Shown here piece after piece: positions 1 to 5,919 of a stretch of 5,919 nucleotides of DNA. The first letter of the stretch is position 1; each line of letters starts with the position of its first letter. Location: contig PIVH01000400.1 in NCBI GenBank assembly GCA_003354225.1, positions 1 through 5,919 on the forward strand, in the 5' to 3' direction. Origin of the DNA: Globobulimina sp. (Eukaryota; Foraminifera; Rotaliida). A program made the translations under genes and the position numbers. The notes under the pieces are model-generated. The model did no database searches. It had not been told where the DNA came from and saw only the letters and a program-made list of their open reading frames with translations.

Positions 1-89
1 ATTTTACCCTTATTCATTTTCAATGACATATTAACACATAATAACATTTTTGCTCCTTTATTTTTATGACGAGAATTAGGCATAGGCAT
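1..89 (-). CDS. 5' fragment of a minus-strand ORF, product unknown
   Basis: Reading leftward from the ATG at 89-87, the frame stays open to the window edge for 29 codons, beginning MPMPNSRHKNKGAKMLLCVN. A second in-frame ATG lies at 83-81. The visible part is rich in Lys, Arg and Met and matches no family I recognise. The case for a real gene is mainly its upstream context: a perfect AAAATTGA box on the same strand lies 49 bases before the ATG, nearly the same spacing (48) as for the large minus-strand gene at the other end of the window. The ORF is divergent from the GH18-like gene. Most of the protein is outside the window, so no function is given, and chance openness of so short a stretch remains possible. 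Confidence 0.4.
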   Translation of the reverse strand, partial: MPMPNSRHKNKGAKMLLCVNMSLKMNKGK

Positions 90-138
90 AGTAATAATAA
101 TAGTTATAGTAATTAGATAATTATTAATTATATTGGAA

Positions 139-146
139 TCAATTTT
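139..146 (-). promoter_or_regulatory. AAAATTGA early-type promoter box for the left-edge ORF
   Basis: The plus strand reads TCAATTTT here, which is a perfect AAAATTGA on the minus strand, 49 bases upstream of the ATG at 89. This octamer is the established early promoter element of Mimivirus and CroV and usually lies some tens of bases before the start codon. It is in the wrong orientation for the GH18-like gene at 194. An octamer of this composition can occur by chance in such A+T-rich DNA, but the matching orientation and spacing favour function. Confidence 0.55.
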
Positions 147-162
147 AATAAATATACTGAAT

Positions 163-180
163 ATTAAAAAATCTAATATA
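163..180 (+). promoter_or_regulatory. TCTA late-type promoter motif upstream of the GH18-like gene
   Basis: The tetramer TCTA (172-175) is flanked by an A/T-only run on its left (ATTAAAAAA) and by ATATA on its right, and ends 18 bases before the ATG at 194. CroV late promoters have been described as TCTA between A/T-rich arms close to the start codon. No AAAATTGA lies on the plus strand between 90 and 193. Late expression of the downstream gene is therefore an inference. The motif is short and weak on its own. Confidence 0.35.
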
Positions 181-193
181 GTAATATAACACA

Positions 194-1231
194 ATGGTGA
201 GTAAAGCAATTTTAGGTGGATGGTACTACCCAAGTGCTCCATGTTGGCCAAATTTAGACTTACTCTATAAATACAAAGGACTAAATCAATTATGTGGAGA
301 ATTTTTACGATTTACAGAAAATACCCAAGATGATGGGTCTTGTATTGAAGTAATGGATGAAGCAAATTATGGGAATGGTGGTTATAGTGAAGAACATGTT
401 CAAGAATTAGTAAGTTTAGTAGAAGAAGCTTATTGTACTATTTCAGGTCGTTCTGATTCTGGTGTCGCAAGATTACTTGAAATAGGTGGTGAATTAAAAT
501 CAAAAACTATTGAAAAGATTGTTAATTTTTGTGTTGATAATAATTTACATGCTGATATGAATATTGAAGGTCTTGCTAGTTTTTCTCAAGAAGAATGTCA
601 AAAACATATCATTTTTTTAAATGAATTAGGTATCGCTTTAAAGAATGCAGGTAGAAAATATAGAGTTGTAACAGTAGCTGAAGATGGTTCATTATTTCAT
701 GGAAATTGGAGAAATGATTTTTTAAAAGATATGACTTGTGATTATATTGTTTGTATGCAATATGATAGAATGTATGATTATGGTAGAATAGGAATTACAC
801 CCATTGAATTTTTAAGACAATCAACTGAAAATATTAAAAAATCAATCGGCGATTCATGGCCACAAAAATATATTTGTGGATTACCAAATTATGGATATAA
901 AGCACTTGTTGATAATGAATATAGTGTTGAACTTGTAACAAAAGGTCAATTAGCAAAACAAGGAATTATTGATTTACCTAGCGATGATAGAGAACATAAA
1001 TCGTGCGAAATTACTTGGGAAGGCACTGGTACTGTTCGTAATTCTGAAGTTAGTCCAATTTATTATTTCTATTCAGATCAATGTGCATTAGATGAAAAAA
1101 CAAAAATTATGTTAGAATTAGGTGTTAATAAATTTTCATTATGGCATATGTTCGGTCAAAAAGATAGTAGAGATACAGTTCATATTAATCCATGGTGGTC
1201 AGATGATATGATTGAAAATATAATTGGTAAT

Positions 1232-1277
<46 letters not shown>

Positions 1278-1405
1278 AAATAACAACATTACATATTGAT
1301 GATATTAAAATCACCGATATGAAACAAATTAATAAAATTATTAATAACATTAAAAGAATAACTGGTGAAACAAAAGTTTCTTATATGTTATCATATAGCA
1401 AATAA
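194..1405 (+). CDS. GH18-like (chitinase / endo-glycosidase fold) protein with Glu-Pro linker
   Basis: This 403-aa protein carries the landmarks of a family 18 glycoside hydrolase (beta/alpha)8 barrel in the right order: a first strand at residues 4-12 (KAILGGWYY), an SxGG-like LEIGG at 95-99, the catalytic strand LHADMNIE at 118-125, MQYD at 188-191, a LPNYGY strand at 230-235 and SLW at 315-317, where the barrel-floor Trp is expected. Family 18 enzymes cleave beta-1,4 GlcNAc linkages using the last Glu of DxxDxDxE; that Glu is present (E125), as is the first of the two inner Asp (D121), but the second is Asn (N123) and the outer Asp is Leu. Activity may thus be altered, or the protein may be lectin-like. 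No signal peptide is seen. After the barrel come seven Glu-Pro pairs (347-360) and a 42-residue tail of unknown role. The first ATG of the frame fits the upstream TCTA element. Its stop abuts that of the convergent synthase gene with no bases between them. The fold is fairly secure; the substrate is not. Confidence 0.75.
1232..1276 (+). repeat. Perfect in-frame hexanucleotide repeat (GAACCA)7-GAA encoding a Glu-Pro linker
   Basis: Seven exact copies of GAACCA followed by GAA encode residues 347-361 of the GH18-like protein as alternating Glu and Pro. Every Glu codon is GAA and every Pro codon CCA, which points to expansion by replication slippage rather than slow selection. Alternating Glu-Pro forms a stiff, extended, charged spacer, here between the barrel and the short C-terminal module. 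Copy-number changes keep the frame, so linker length could vary among isolates. Confidence 0.9.
1382..1397. terminator. Short hairpin at the convergent gene junction, candidate 3'-end signal
   Basis: TATATG and CATATA form a perfect 6-bp stem around the loop TTAT. It lies 5 bases before the GH18-like stop codon and starts 8 bases past the stop of the minus-strand gene. Mimivirus mRNAs are known to be cleaved and polyadenylated at hairpins near gene ends, and a palindrome works on both strands. This stem is shorter than typical Mimivirus 3' hairpins, so the call is tentative. A second 6-bp stem with an ATTA loop is at 1463-1478, inside the minus-strand coding region and 58 bases past the plus-strand stop. 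Confidence 0.22.
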
Positions 1406-4400
1406 TTACTCTTCGTCTGAAATTACTGATAACTCAACTTCTTCTGATATCTCTATTATATGAGAAGAATTATCTTCTTCTACTTCTCGGTTTACATACA
1501 TATTTTTAATCAATTGTCTAAAACTTTCATCTTCTAATCGTTTTTTAATCATAGTGCCAGTTCTATGTGTAGGAGTATAAATGAATAAATTATATAATAA
1601 TCCCATATATCTATAAATCGTAATCATAAATACTTTATAAATGATAGGTTGAGTCGTAATAGCCTCAATAGGTAAATTAAGTTTATTTCTTTTTAAAATA
1701 AAATAATTGAATAATAACATTGTAAATATATTAAATGCCATACCAATTATAAAAGCTTCAATCATCCAAAAACCTAACTTTTCTAATAGAAATATAATAT
1801 AGAATACTGCGAAATATTCATTTAAAATCATAATTAAATCATATAAAGCAACAATTCTAACCCATATTCCATAAATTCCTTTACAATTGAAAATAAACTT
1901 TGCATATTTAGGTATAAATCTATGTTTAGATACAAACCATCCCTTAGCTCTTTGACCGAATAAATCTGGATTATCACAAGTACATTCACCAGGAAATAAT
2001 GTTCTTGATACAGATCTTAAATGGATCCAACATTTTGGAACAATAGTAGAAACAACCATATCAGTAGCAGTAATAACTCTATAATCTGTAACATGAAATT
2101 TCTCTTCTTGTGTTAAAAATTTCTTTCCTTTTAATTGATGAATATTTAAACAAATCTGTAAATCATCTCCGTGAAAATCTGTATTATGATATTGGAATGC
2201 TTCTTTTAATATTTCAACCCTATATGTTCCAAAAGCACCTGAATTAAAAATAGTTGAACGAACTTTTCCATGACAAATTTTTACAAATCCTACAACTATA
2301 TATTCCAATGCTTGAAAAAGTTCAACATCAAAATGTGGTTTATCTGCTTTTAATGGATATGCTAATACAGTTACTTCTTCATCTACAAAATAATTTAATA
2401 CTTTATTTACATCCCAAGTTTCATGTAATCTAGTATCATCATCAATACAAGTTACATATTTAACGTGTGGTGGTAAATTACTAACAGAAGCAAATTGAGA
2501 AATAGTTTTATTTCCAATTGGAGAATGTCCATAATTAACAATTTTATCTTTATTAAATGGTATTTTATGTGTTTTATACCATTCTTTAGAAATATCATAA
2601 CATATTTTATTACATAATTCTTGTTGTATTTCAGAAGAACCATTATCTCCAACATATATTGTTTCTGGATTTACTTTGGCAATTAATGACCTTAATGTAT
2701 TTCCAAGAACATCAGAAGAGTTATGACAAGATATAATAAACGCATGTTCATTAGCATCATATTCTGGTAACTCTTTAACTTCATATAAATTCCATCTAAA
2801 AAGTATCATCCCCATAAAAATAATTAATGAATCCCATATTATTAGAATAATATAAATAATATATAGAATCGTAATATCAGGTGTTGATATTGATAGATCT
2901 ATATAATATAGATAGCCTAATAATGATAATAATACAAAATTTATAACACTTAATCTTGAACTGGAACCTTCAACTTCAATACCTGGTTTTTGAAAACTAT
3001 AACAATAAAATACTTGTGTAAATAGAAATTTTCCAACAGATGAATAAAAGAAACATAAAGCTAAAAACAAGAATGAAATTTGAACTAAATAAGTATGAAA
3101 TAACTCTGTTTTTCCTATTTCATTACAGTTGTGCCAACTTAGTTCTTCTAGTTCTGCTTCTGTTAAATCTACAATATCTTCTATGTTTTGATTTATCATC
3201 ATAAAAGCTTGTCTAAAATAACTAAAAGATTTTTTTGGTTTTTCCTGATAACATTTTGGTATTTCCCATCTTTCCCAAGTATATGTTGTTTTAATTTCAG
3301 ATAATTCTATATCATCAATTAAATACGCAATTTCTATATTTATTGGTGTATCATCTATATGTTGTATTACTTCAAACTCTCGCCCTTGACCGATTTGTAA
3401 ATTTTTCGTATGAGATGATGGATTACTATAACCTAATATTGCATATGGTATTTTTATTTCATAATTACCATCTTCTTTTTGCTTCCATAATGCTAAGTTT
3501 TCTTCTCCTTCTTCCATATCTGCTTCATTTTGATATTCTAAAATAAATTTTTCGTGATTAAACCATATTCCATTTGATCCATTTCCTGTTTTATCAGAAT
3601 CAGTATGATTTAATACTGTTGTATTGATTGGCATATAACCTGGTAATCTTATTAATTGTATAAATGGAAAAAATAAACCTTTGGTTGGATTTGTTATATC
3701 ATTTATTGTATTATCTGTTTCTAAATTATCATCTGATGCTAACCATTCTCCATAATGTCTATAAAAATCATTATGACAACCAGCAATATTAAAAGATACT
3801 TTTTTATTTACAGTATCTATTTGTATAATACTATCAACTTCATTTTCAAATATTCTATTTATACCAATATTTTGAGGTGAGTTTGAACCACTTGGTAAAT
3901 TATCAATTCCAATTACAATATTTACCTTATCCATTTCTTTTATATTTATATCTATTTTCAAATATGATTCATCGTTTGATATTTTTATATCTTTCAAGTA
4001 ATCATCTCCAATTATTGTTTTCTCATTTATATCTTCATACGATTTTACTTCAAATATACCGAATCCTTGTTCTGCCGACATTACATTTAACCAATAATTT
4101 CTGTCGGTTGGTTCAAATAAAAGTGTATTCCAAGATTTTTTAAACCATTCATCATGTAATTGAAACACGCATACACCGGTTACTCCAATATCATTTATTA
4201 AACTTAACATTAATTCCTTCATCATTTCTCCTTGATGTTTATGTGATATATGACCGTGATTTCTTTCTTTAAAATGTTCGTATGAAGCAACTCCCAGTGA
4301 TGTTGATAAACCAAATTCTGTTAAAACAAATGGTAATTCATTATAGTATTCTCTTAATCGTGTAATATATTTTAAATATGGGTCATCTATTTGATTTTCT

Positions 4401-5305
4401 TGTAATGATAAGAAATCTGGATAATATGGGTATGCGTGTTGATTAAAAAACATACCAGCATCCCAATTTGCAGTATCTATATAATGTAAATCTATATCTT
4501 GCCAATCTTCTACTGAAGTAGGAAATCGTGGTTCATTTAGATTATCTATCCCATCAGTTGTAGCCCAATTCGTATGAGTTATAGGAGCCATATTATTTGT
4601 TTCCATTGATAATGTTGCTACATGATCTAACATTTGAGATATCCATACTTCAAATGGTCTTGCTCCATCTTTTGTTGAAATATAATTTCCTTCAAACTTA
4701 GACATACCAAGATGTTCATTATTTGTTCTATTAACACAGTGTGGCGATATCTCACCTGCTACTACCCAACCTAATAAGTATTCTGCGATACTACTTTTAT
4801 AATTTCCAAATACTGGTGTTACACCTCTATATCTTGTATACATTACATCTCCTCTACCATAAACTCCTTTTACTGTTCTTTCAATATGGTCTTTCATTAT
4901 CTCCGTAACATGTTCATCAAATGCGTCTGTTCCATTATTTTCTTCCATTTCTATTTCTGGAAAAGCTGTTCCGTGTAATACATATATTTTATGAGTGTTT
5001 TTTTCATTCCATTCAACAAGTGTTTCGTAAAAATCTGGATGTAATAAAGCATAAACTCTTATTACTTTTACTCCTAAAGCATCTAACCGTTCAAATCTTC
5101 TTAAATAATCTTCTTTTGTTAATATTACTTGACCTGGTAAATATCCTGGTTTTGTAATTCCTAAATTTACAGCAGCAAATTTACCAAAATCTATCCATTC
5201 ATCGTTTATATTTTGTAAGAATGTTTCGGTATTTGTTTTAAAATATTGTCCGTTTATTACTTCACTCATCAAGGGTAATAATGTTAATAATTTTTTAAAA
5301 AACAT
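1406..5305 (-). CDS. Fused glycoside hydrolase - CBM9-like - membrane GT2 polysaccharide synthase
   Basis: A 1299-aa multidomain membrane protein. After a basic-hydrophobic start (residues 1-14, a weak signal peptide or anchor), residues 17-425 form a clan GH-A-like barrel. It resembles bacterial proteins often labelled family 2 TIM-barrel hydrolases: KPGYLPG at 52-58, IRVYALLHPDFYE at 82-94, GWVVAGE at 179-185 with E184 as likely acid/base, HAYPYYPDF at 290-298, LTEFG at 328-332 with E330 as likely nucleophile, and DEWFKKSWNT at 385-394. Residues 430-680 look like a CBM9-type sandwich (NDESYLKI at 444-451, IKIPYAILGYSNPSS at 617-631). Hydrophobic segments near 738-770, 786-804 and 810-836 precede a family 2 glycosyltransferase (854-1130) with D887 in DNGSS, IDDD at 954-957, SGAFGTYR at 1022-1029, GDD at 1046-1048 and QRAKGW at 1118-1123. 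Further membrane segments at about 1146-1175, 1178-1204 and 1221-1243 and an acidic tail follow. GT2 enzymes of this layout extend and export polysaccharides from nucleotide sugars; the hydrolase half may trim, release or transglycosylate the product. The reading frame is unbroken across all domains. An AAAATTGA box lies 48 bases upstream, suggesting early expression. Domain classes are fairly secure; the product polymer is unknown. Confidence 0.85.
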   Translation of the reverse strand: MFFKKLLTLLPLMSEVINGQYFKTNTETFLQNINDEWIDFGKFAAVNLGITKPGYLPGQVILTKEDYLRRFERLDALGVKVIRVYALLHPDFYETLVEWNEKNTHKIYVLHGTAFPEIEMEENNGTDAFDEHVTEIMKDHIERTVKGVYGRGDVMYTRYRGVTPVFGNYKSSIAEYLLGWVVAGEISPHCVNRTNNEHLGMSKFEGNYISTKDGARPFEVWISQMLDHVATLSMETNNMAPITHTNWATTDGIDNLNEPRFPTSVEDWQDIDLHYIDTANWDAGMFFNQHAYPYYPDFLSLQENQIDDPYLKYITRLREYYNELPFVLTEFGLSTSLGVASYEHFKERNHGHISHKHQGEMMKELMLSLINDIGVTGVCVFQLHDEWFKKSWNTLLFEPTDRNYWLNVMSAEQGFGIFEVKSYEDINEKTIIGDDYLKDIKISNDESYLKIDINIKEMDKVNIVIGIDNLPSGSNSPQNIGINRIFENEVDSIIQIDTVNKKVSFNIAGCHNDFYRHYGEWLASDDNLETDNTINDITNPTKGLFFPFIQLIRLPGYMPINTTVLNHTDSDKTGNGSNGIWFNHEKFILEYQNEADMEEGEENLALWKQKEDGNYEIKIPYAILGYSNPSSHTKNLQIGQGREFEVIQHIDDTPINIEIAYLIDDIELSEIKTTYTWERWEIPKCYQEKPKKSFSYFRQAFMMINQNIEDIVDLTEAELEELSWHNCNEIGKTELFHTYLVQISFLFLALCFFYSSVGKFLFTQVFYCYSFQKPGIEVEGSSSRLSVINFVLLSLLGYLYYIDLSISTPDITILYIIYIILIIWDSLIIFMGMILFRWNLYEVKELPEYDANEHAFIISCHNSSDVLGNTLRSLIAKVNPETIYVGDNGSSEIQQELCNKICYDISKEWYKTHKIPFNKDKIVNYGHSPIGNKTISQFASVSNLPPHVKYVTCIDDDTRLHETWDVNKVLNYFVDEEVTVLAYPLKADKPHFDVELFQALEYIVVGFVKICHGKVRSTIFNSGAFGTYRVEILKEAFQYHNTDFHGDDLQICLNIHQLKGKKFLTQEEKFHVTDYRVITATDMVVSTIVPKCWIHLRSVSRTLFPGECTCDNPDLFGQRAKGWFVSKHRFIPKYAKFIFNCKGIYGIWVRIVALYDLIMILNEYFAVFYIIFLLEKLGFWMIEAFIIGMAFNIFTMLLFNYFILKRNKLNLPIEAITTQPIIYKVFMITIYRYMGLLYNLFIYTPTHRTGTMIKKRLEDESFRQLIKNMYVNREVEEDNSSHIIEISEEVELSVISDEE

Positions 5306-5326
5306 ACTATATATATTGTAAATATT

Positions 5327-5348
5327 TTAATAATTCTATAATTATTAA
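5327..5348. repeat. Perfect 9-bp inverted repeat in the leader of the synthase gene
   Basis: TTAATAATT and AATTATTAA form a perfect 9-bp stem around the loop CTAT. The element lies between the AAAATTGA box and the start codon of the minus-strand gene, so it could form a hairpin in the 5' leader if transcription begins near the box, or act as a DNA-level site. A/T-only palindromes arise easily in this base composition, so function is uncertain. Confidence 0.5.
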
Positions 5349-5365
5349 TAAAATCAATTTTATTA
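5346..5365. repeat. Inverted repeat containing the early promoter box
   Basis: TAATAAAAT and ATTTTATTA are perfect 9-bp inverted arms around a 2-base centre, CA. The AAAATTGA box at 5354-5361 is nested inside and shares the centre. The element overlaps the end of the neighbouring 5327-5348 palindrome by three bases. Symmetry around a promoter box could suit a dimeric factor, but this may be a by-product of the A/T-rich sequence. Confidence 0.4.
5354..5361 (-). promoter_or_regulatory. AAAATTGA early-type promoter box for the synthase gene
   Basis: The plus strand reads TCAATTTT, a perfect minus-strand AAAATTGA, 48 bases before the ATG at 5305. Sequence, orientation and distance agree with the early promoter known from Mimivirus and CroV. 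The box at 139-146 has nearly the same spacing to its ORF, which strengthens both calls. It predicts early transcription of the synthase fusion. Confidence 0.7.
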
Positions 5366-5399
5366 TAGTAAAAATAGAATATATATTAGAAGTTATCGT

Positions 5400-5455
5400 T
5401 TAATCTAAATAATTGGTGTAAAATAAAAATATTTTTATACTATATAAAAATAAGA
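5400..5455 (+). promoter_or_regulatory. A/T-rich upstream region of the cysteine-rich gene, promoter not clearly identified
   Basis: No plus-strand AAAATTGA is present before the ATG at 5456. A TCTA with A/T-rich flanks occurs at 5404-5407 but is 48 bases from the start, farther than for the GH18-like gene. From 5421 to the ATG nearly every base is A or T, reminiscent of the A/T blocks of Mimivirus late promoters. Late expression is possible but weakly supported. Confidence 0.2.
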
Positions 5456-5919
5456 ATGTTAAAATACATTGTATCATCATTAGTAGTTTTAACCACTTTT
5501 GCCCAAGTGAATTTTCGTCAAAAAGTTAAAGATTTAGAAACTATGGTATCACCATTTGGAGTATCACCAACTACACACGAATGTTCAGATTGCGAGATCT
5601 CAATGTGTGATGTAACATTTCAATTAGAGGATACTACAACTTGTTCAGATGTAAATGATTTATTAGAAGATATGAGAGATGGTTTATTTAAACCATCTTC
5701 CCAATGTAAAAATAAAGGAGCAAATTATATTTGTGATGTAATTGTAGCACCAATTATAAAAATATCTAATAAAGAATGTAACCACGAAACTATTAGTGCT
5801 TCAGATGAAGAAGATGCTAATAAAGAAAGTTTTTGTGCTGCAAACGAAAATTGTGAAGATTTTTCAAGATGTGTCTATTATCAAATAGATTGTGAATATG
5901 ATGCTAATTTATTACCTTC
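5456..5919 (+). CDS. Secreted cysteine-rich protein of unknown function, 3' end beyond window
   Basis: From the ATG at 5456 the frame stays open for 154 codons plus two bases to the window edge. Residues 1-16 (MLKYIVSSLVVLTTFA) are a good signal peptide with likely cleavage after Ala16. The mature part has 11 cysteines between residues 43 and 146 (43, 46, 51, 63, 84, 93, 108, 127, 133, 139, 146), many flanked by acidic residues. That pattern suggests a disulfide-bonded, negatively charged protein that enters the secretory pathway or is exported. I recognise no domain. The gene is divergent from the synthase fusion, with 150 bases between start codons, so the two could share a control region though their promoter motifs differ. 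Proximity to two glycan-related genes hints at a cell-surface or matrix role, but this is guilt by association. Signal peptide and coding status are well supported; function is not. Confidence 0.75.
   Translation, partial: MLKYIVSSLVVLTTFAQVNFRQKVKDLETMVSPFGVSPTTHECSDCEISMCDVTFQLEDTTTCSDVNDLLEDMRDGLFKPSSQCKNKGANYICDVIVAPIIKISNKECNHETISASDEEDANKESFCAANENCEDFSRCVYYQIDCEYDANLLP

Noticed and set aside
132-143. ATTG-GAAT-CAAT small inverted repeat next to the left early box
   Set aside because: Four-base arms are expected by chance in this base composition.
2452-2655. 67-codon minus-strand ORF inside the GT2-coding part
   Set aside because: It lies in another frame of the same strand as the strongly supported 1299-aa gene, has low-complexity composition, and shows no motif or promoter of its own.
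3343-3546. 67-codon plus-strand ORF antisense to the CBM9-like region
   Set aside because: The Leu/Tyr/His-rich translation is typical of the reverse complement of an A+T-rich gene; no promoter box or domain supports it.
2746-4030. A gene boundary or frameshift between the hydrolase and glycosyltransferase halves
   Set aside because: The frame is continuous, with a CBM9-like domain and membrane segments between the halves, and no second promoter box in a suitable place was seen.
3877-4143. 88-codon plus-strand ORF antisense to the hydrolase/CBM9 boundary
   Set aside because: Its apparent hydrophobicity comes from antisense reading of Lys, Asn and Glu codons; nothing indicates expression.
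4921-5157. 78-codon plus-strand ORF antisense to the hydrolase domain
   Set aside because: Leucine-rich antisense shadow of a region with clear hydrolase motifs on the other strand.
1-5919. tRNA genes, CRISPR arrays, insertion sequences, spliceosomal introns
   Set aside because: No cloverleaf-like segment, spaced direct repeats, terminal inverted repeats with a transposase, or frame interruptions with splice signals were seen on either strand.

Overview
The window looks like a piece of a giant DNA virus genome of the Mimiviridae / Imitervirales type. The DNA is very A+T-rich (by eye well over two thirds). The genes are long, intronless and tightly packed on both strands with the standard code. 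The octamer AAAATTGA, the early promoter box known from Mimivirus and Cafeteria roenbergensis virus (CroV), sits 48-49 bases upstream of both minus-strand start codons. A TCTA element in an A/T-only context, resembling the CroV late motif, lies just upstream of the first plus-strand gene. No hallmark viral gene (capsid, polymerase, ATPase) is present, so the viral assignment rests on promoters and architecture. An A+T-rich protist is the main alternative.

Layout from left to right: (1) the 5' end of a minus-strand ORF that runs off the left edge (1-89), with its own AAAATTGA box; (2) a divergent promoter region (90-193); (3) a plus-strand glycoside hydrolase family 18-like protein of 403 aa with a (Glu-Pro)7 linker and a short C-terminal module (194-1405); (4) a convergent minus-strand 1299-aa gene whose stop codon directly abuts that of the GH18 gene (1406-5305); (5) a divergent promoter region with an early box and strong palindromes (5306-5455); (6) the 5' part of a plus-strand gene for a secreted, cysteine-rich protein that runs off the right edge (5456-5919).

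The centrepiece is the 1299-aa protein. Its N-terminal half looks like a bacterial-type (beta/alpha)8 glycoside hydrolase of clan GH-A followed by a CBM9-like beta-sandwich. Its C-terminal half is a membrane-embedded family 2 glycosyltransferase of the processive polysaccharide synthase kind. One polypeptide therefore joins a predicted polysaccharide synthase to a predicted glycan-cleaving or transglycosylating domain. The neighbouring GH18-like protein may also act on a glycan, and the last ORF is a secreted product. My inference is a virus-encoded system for making and remodelling an extracellular or cell-surface polysaccharide, with the synthase early and the GH18-like protein late. The polymer, its linkage and its biological purpose cannot be read from the sequence.
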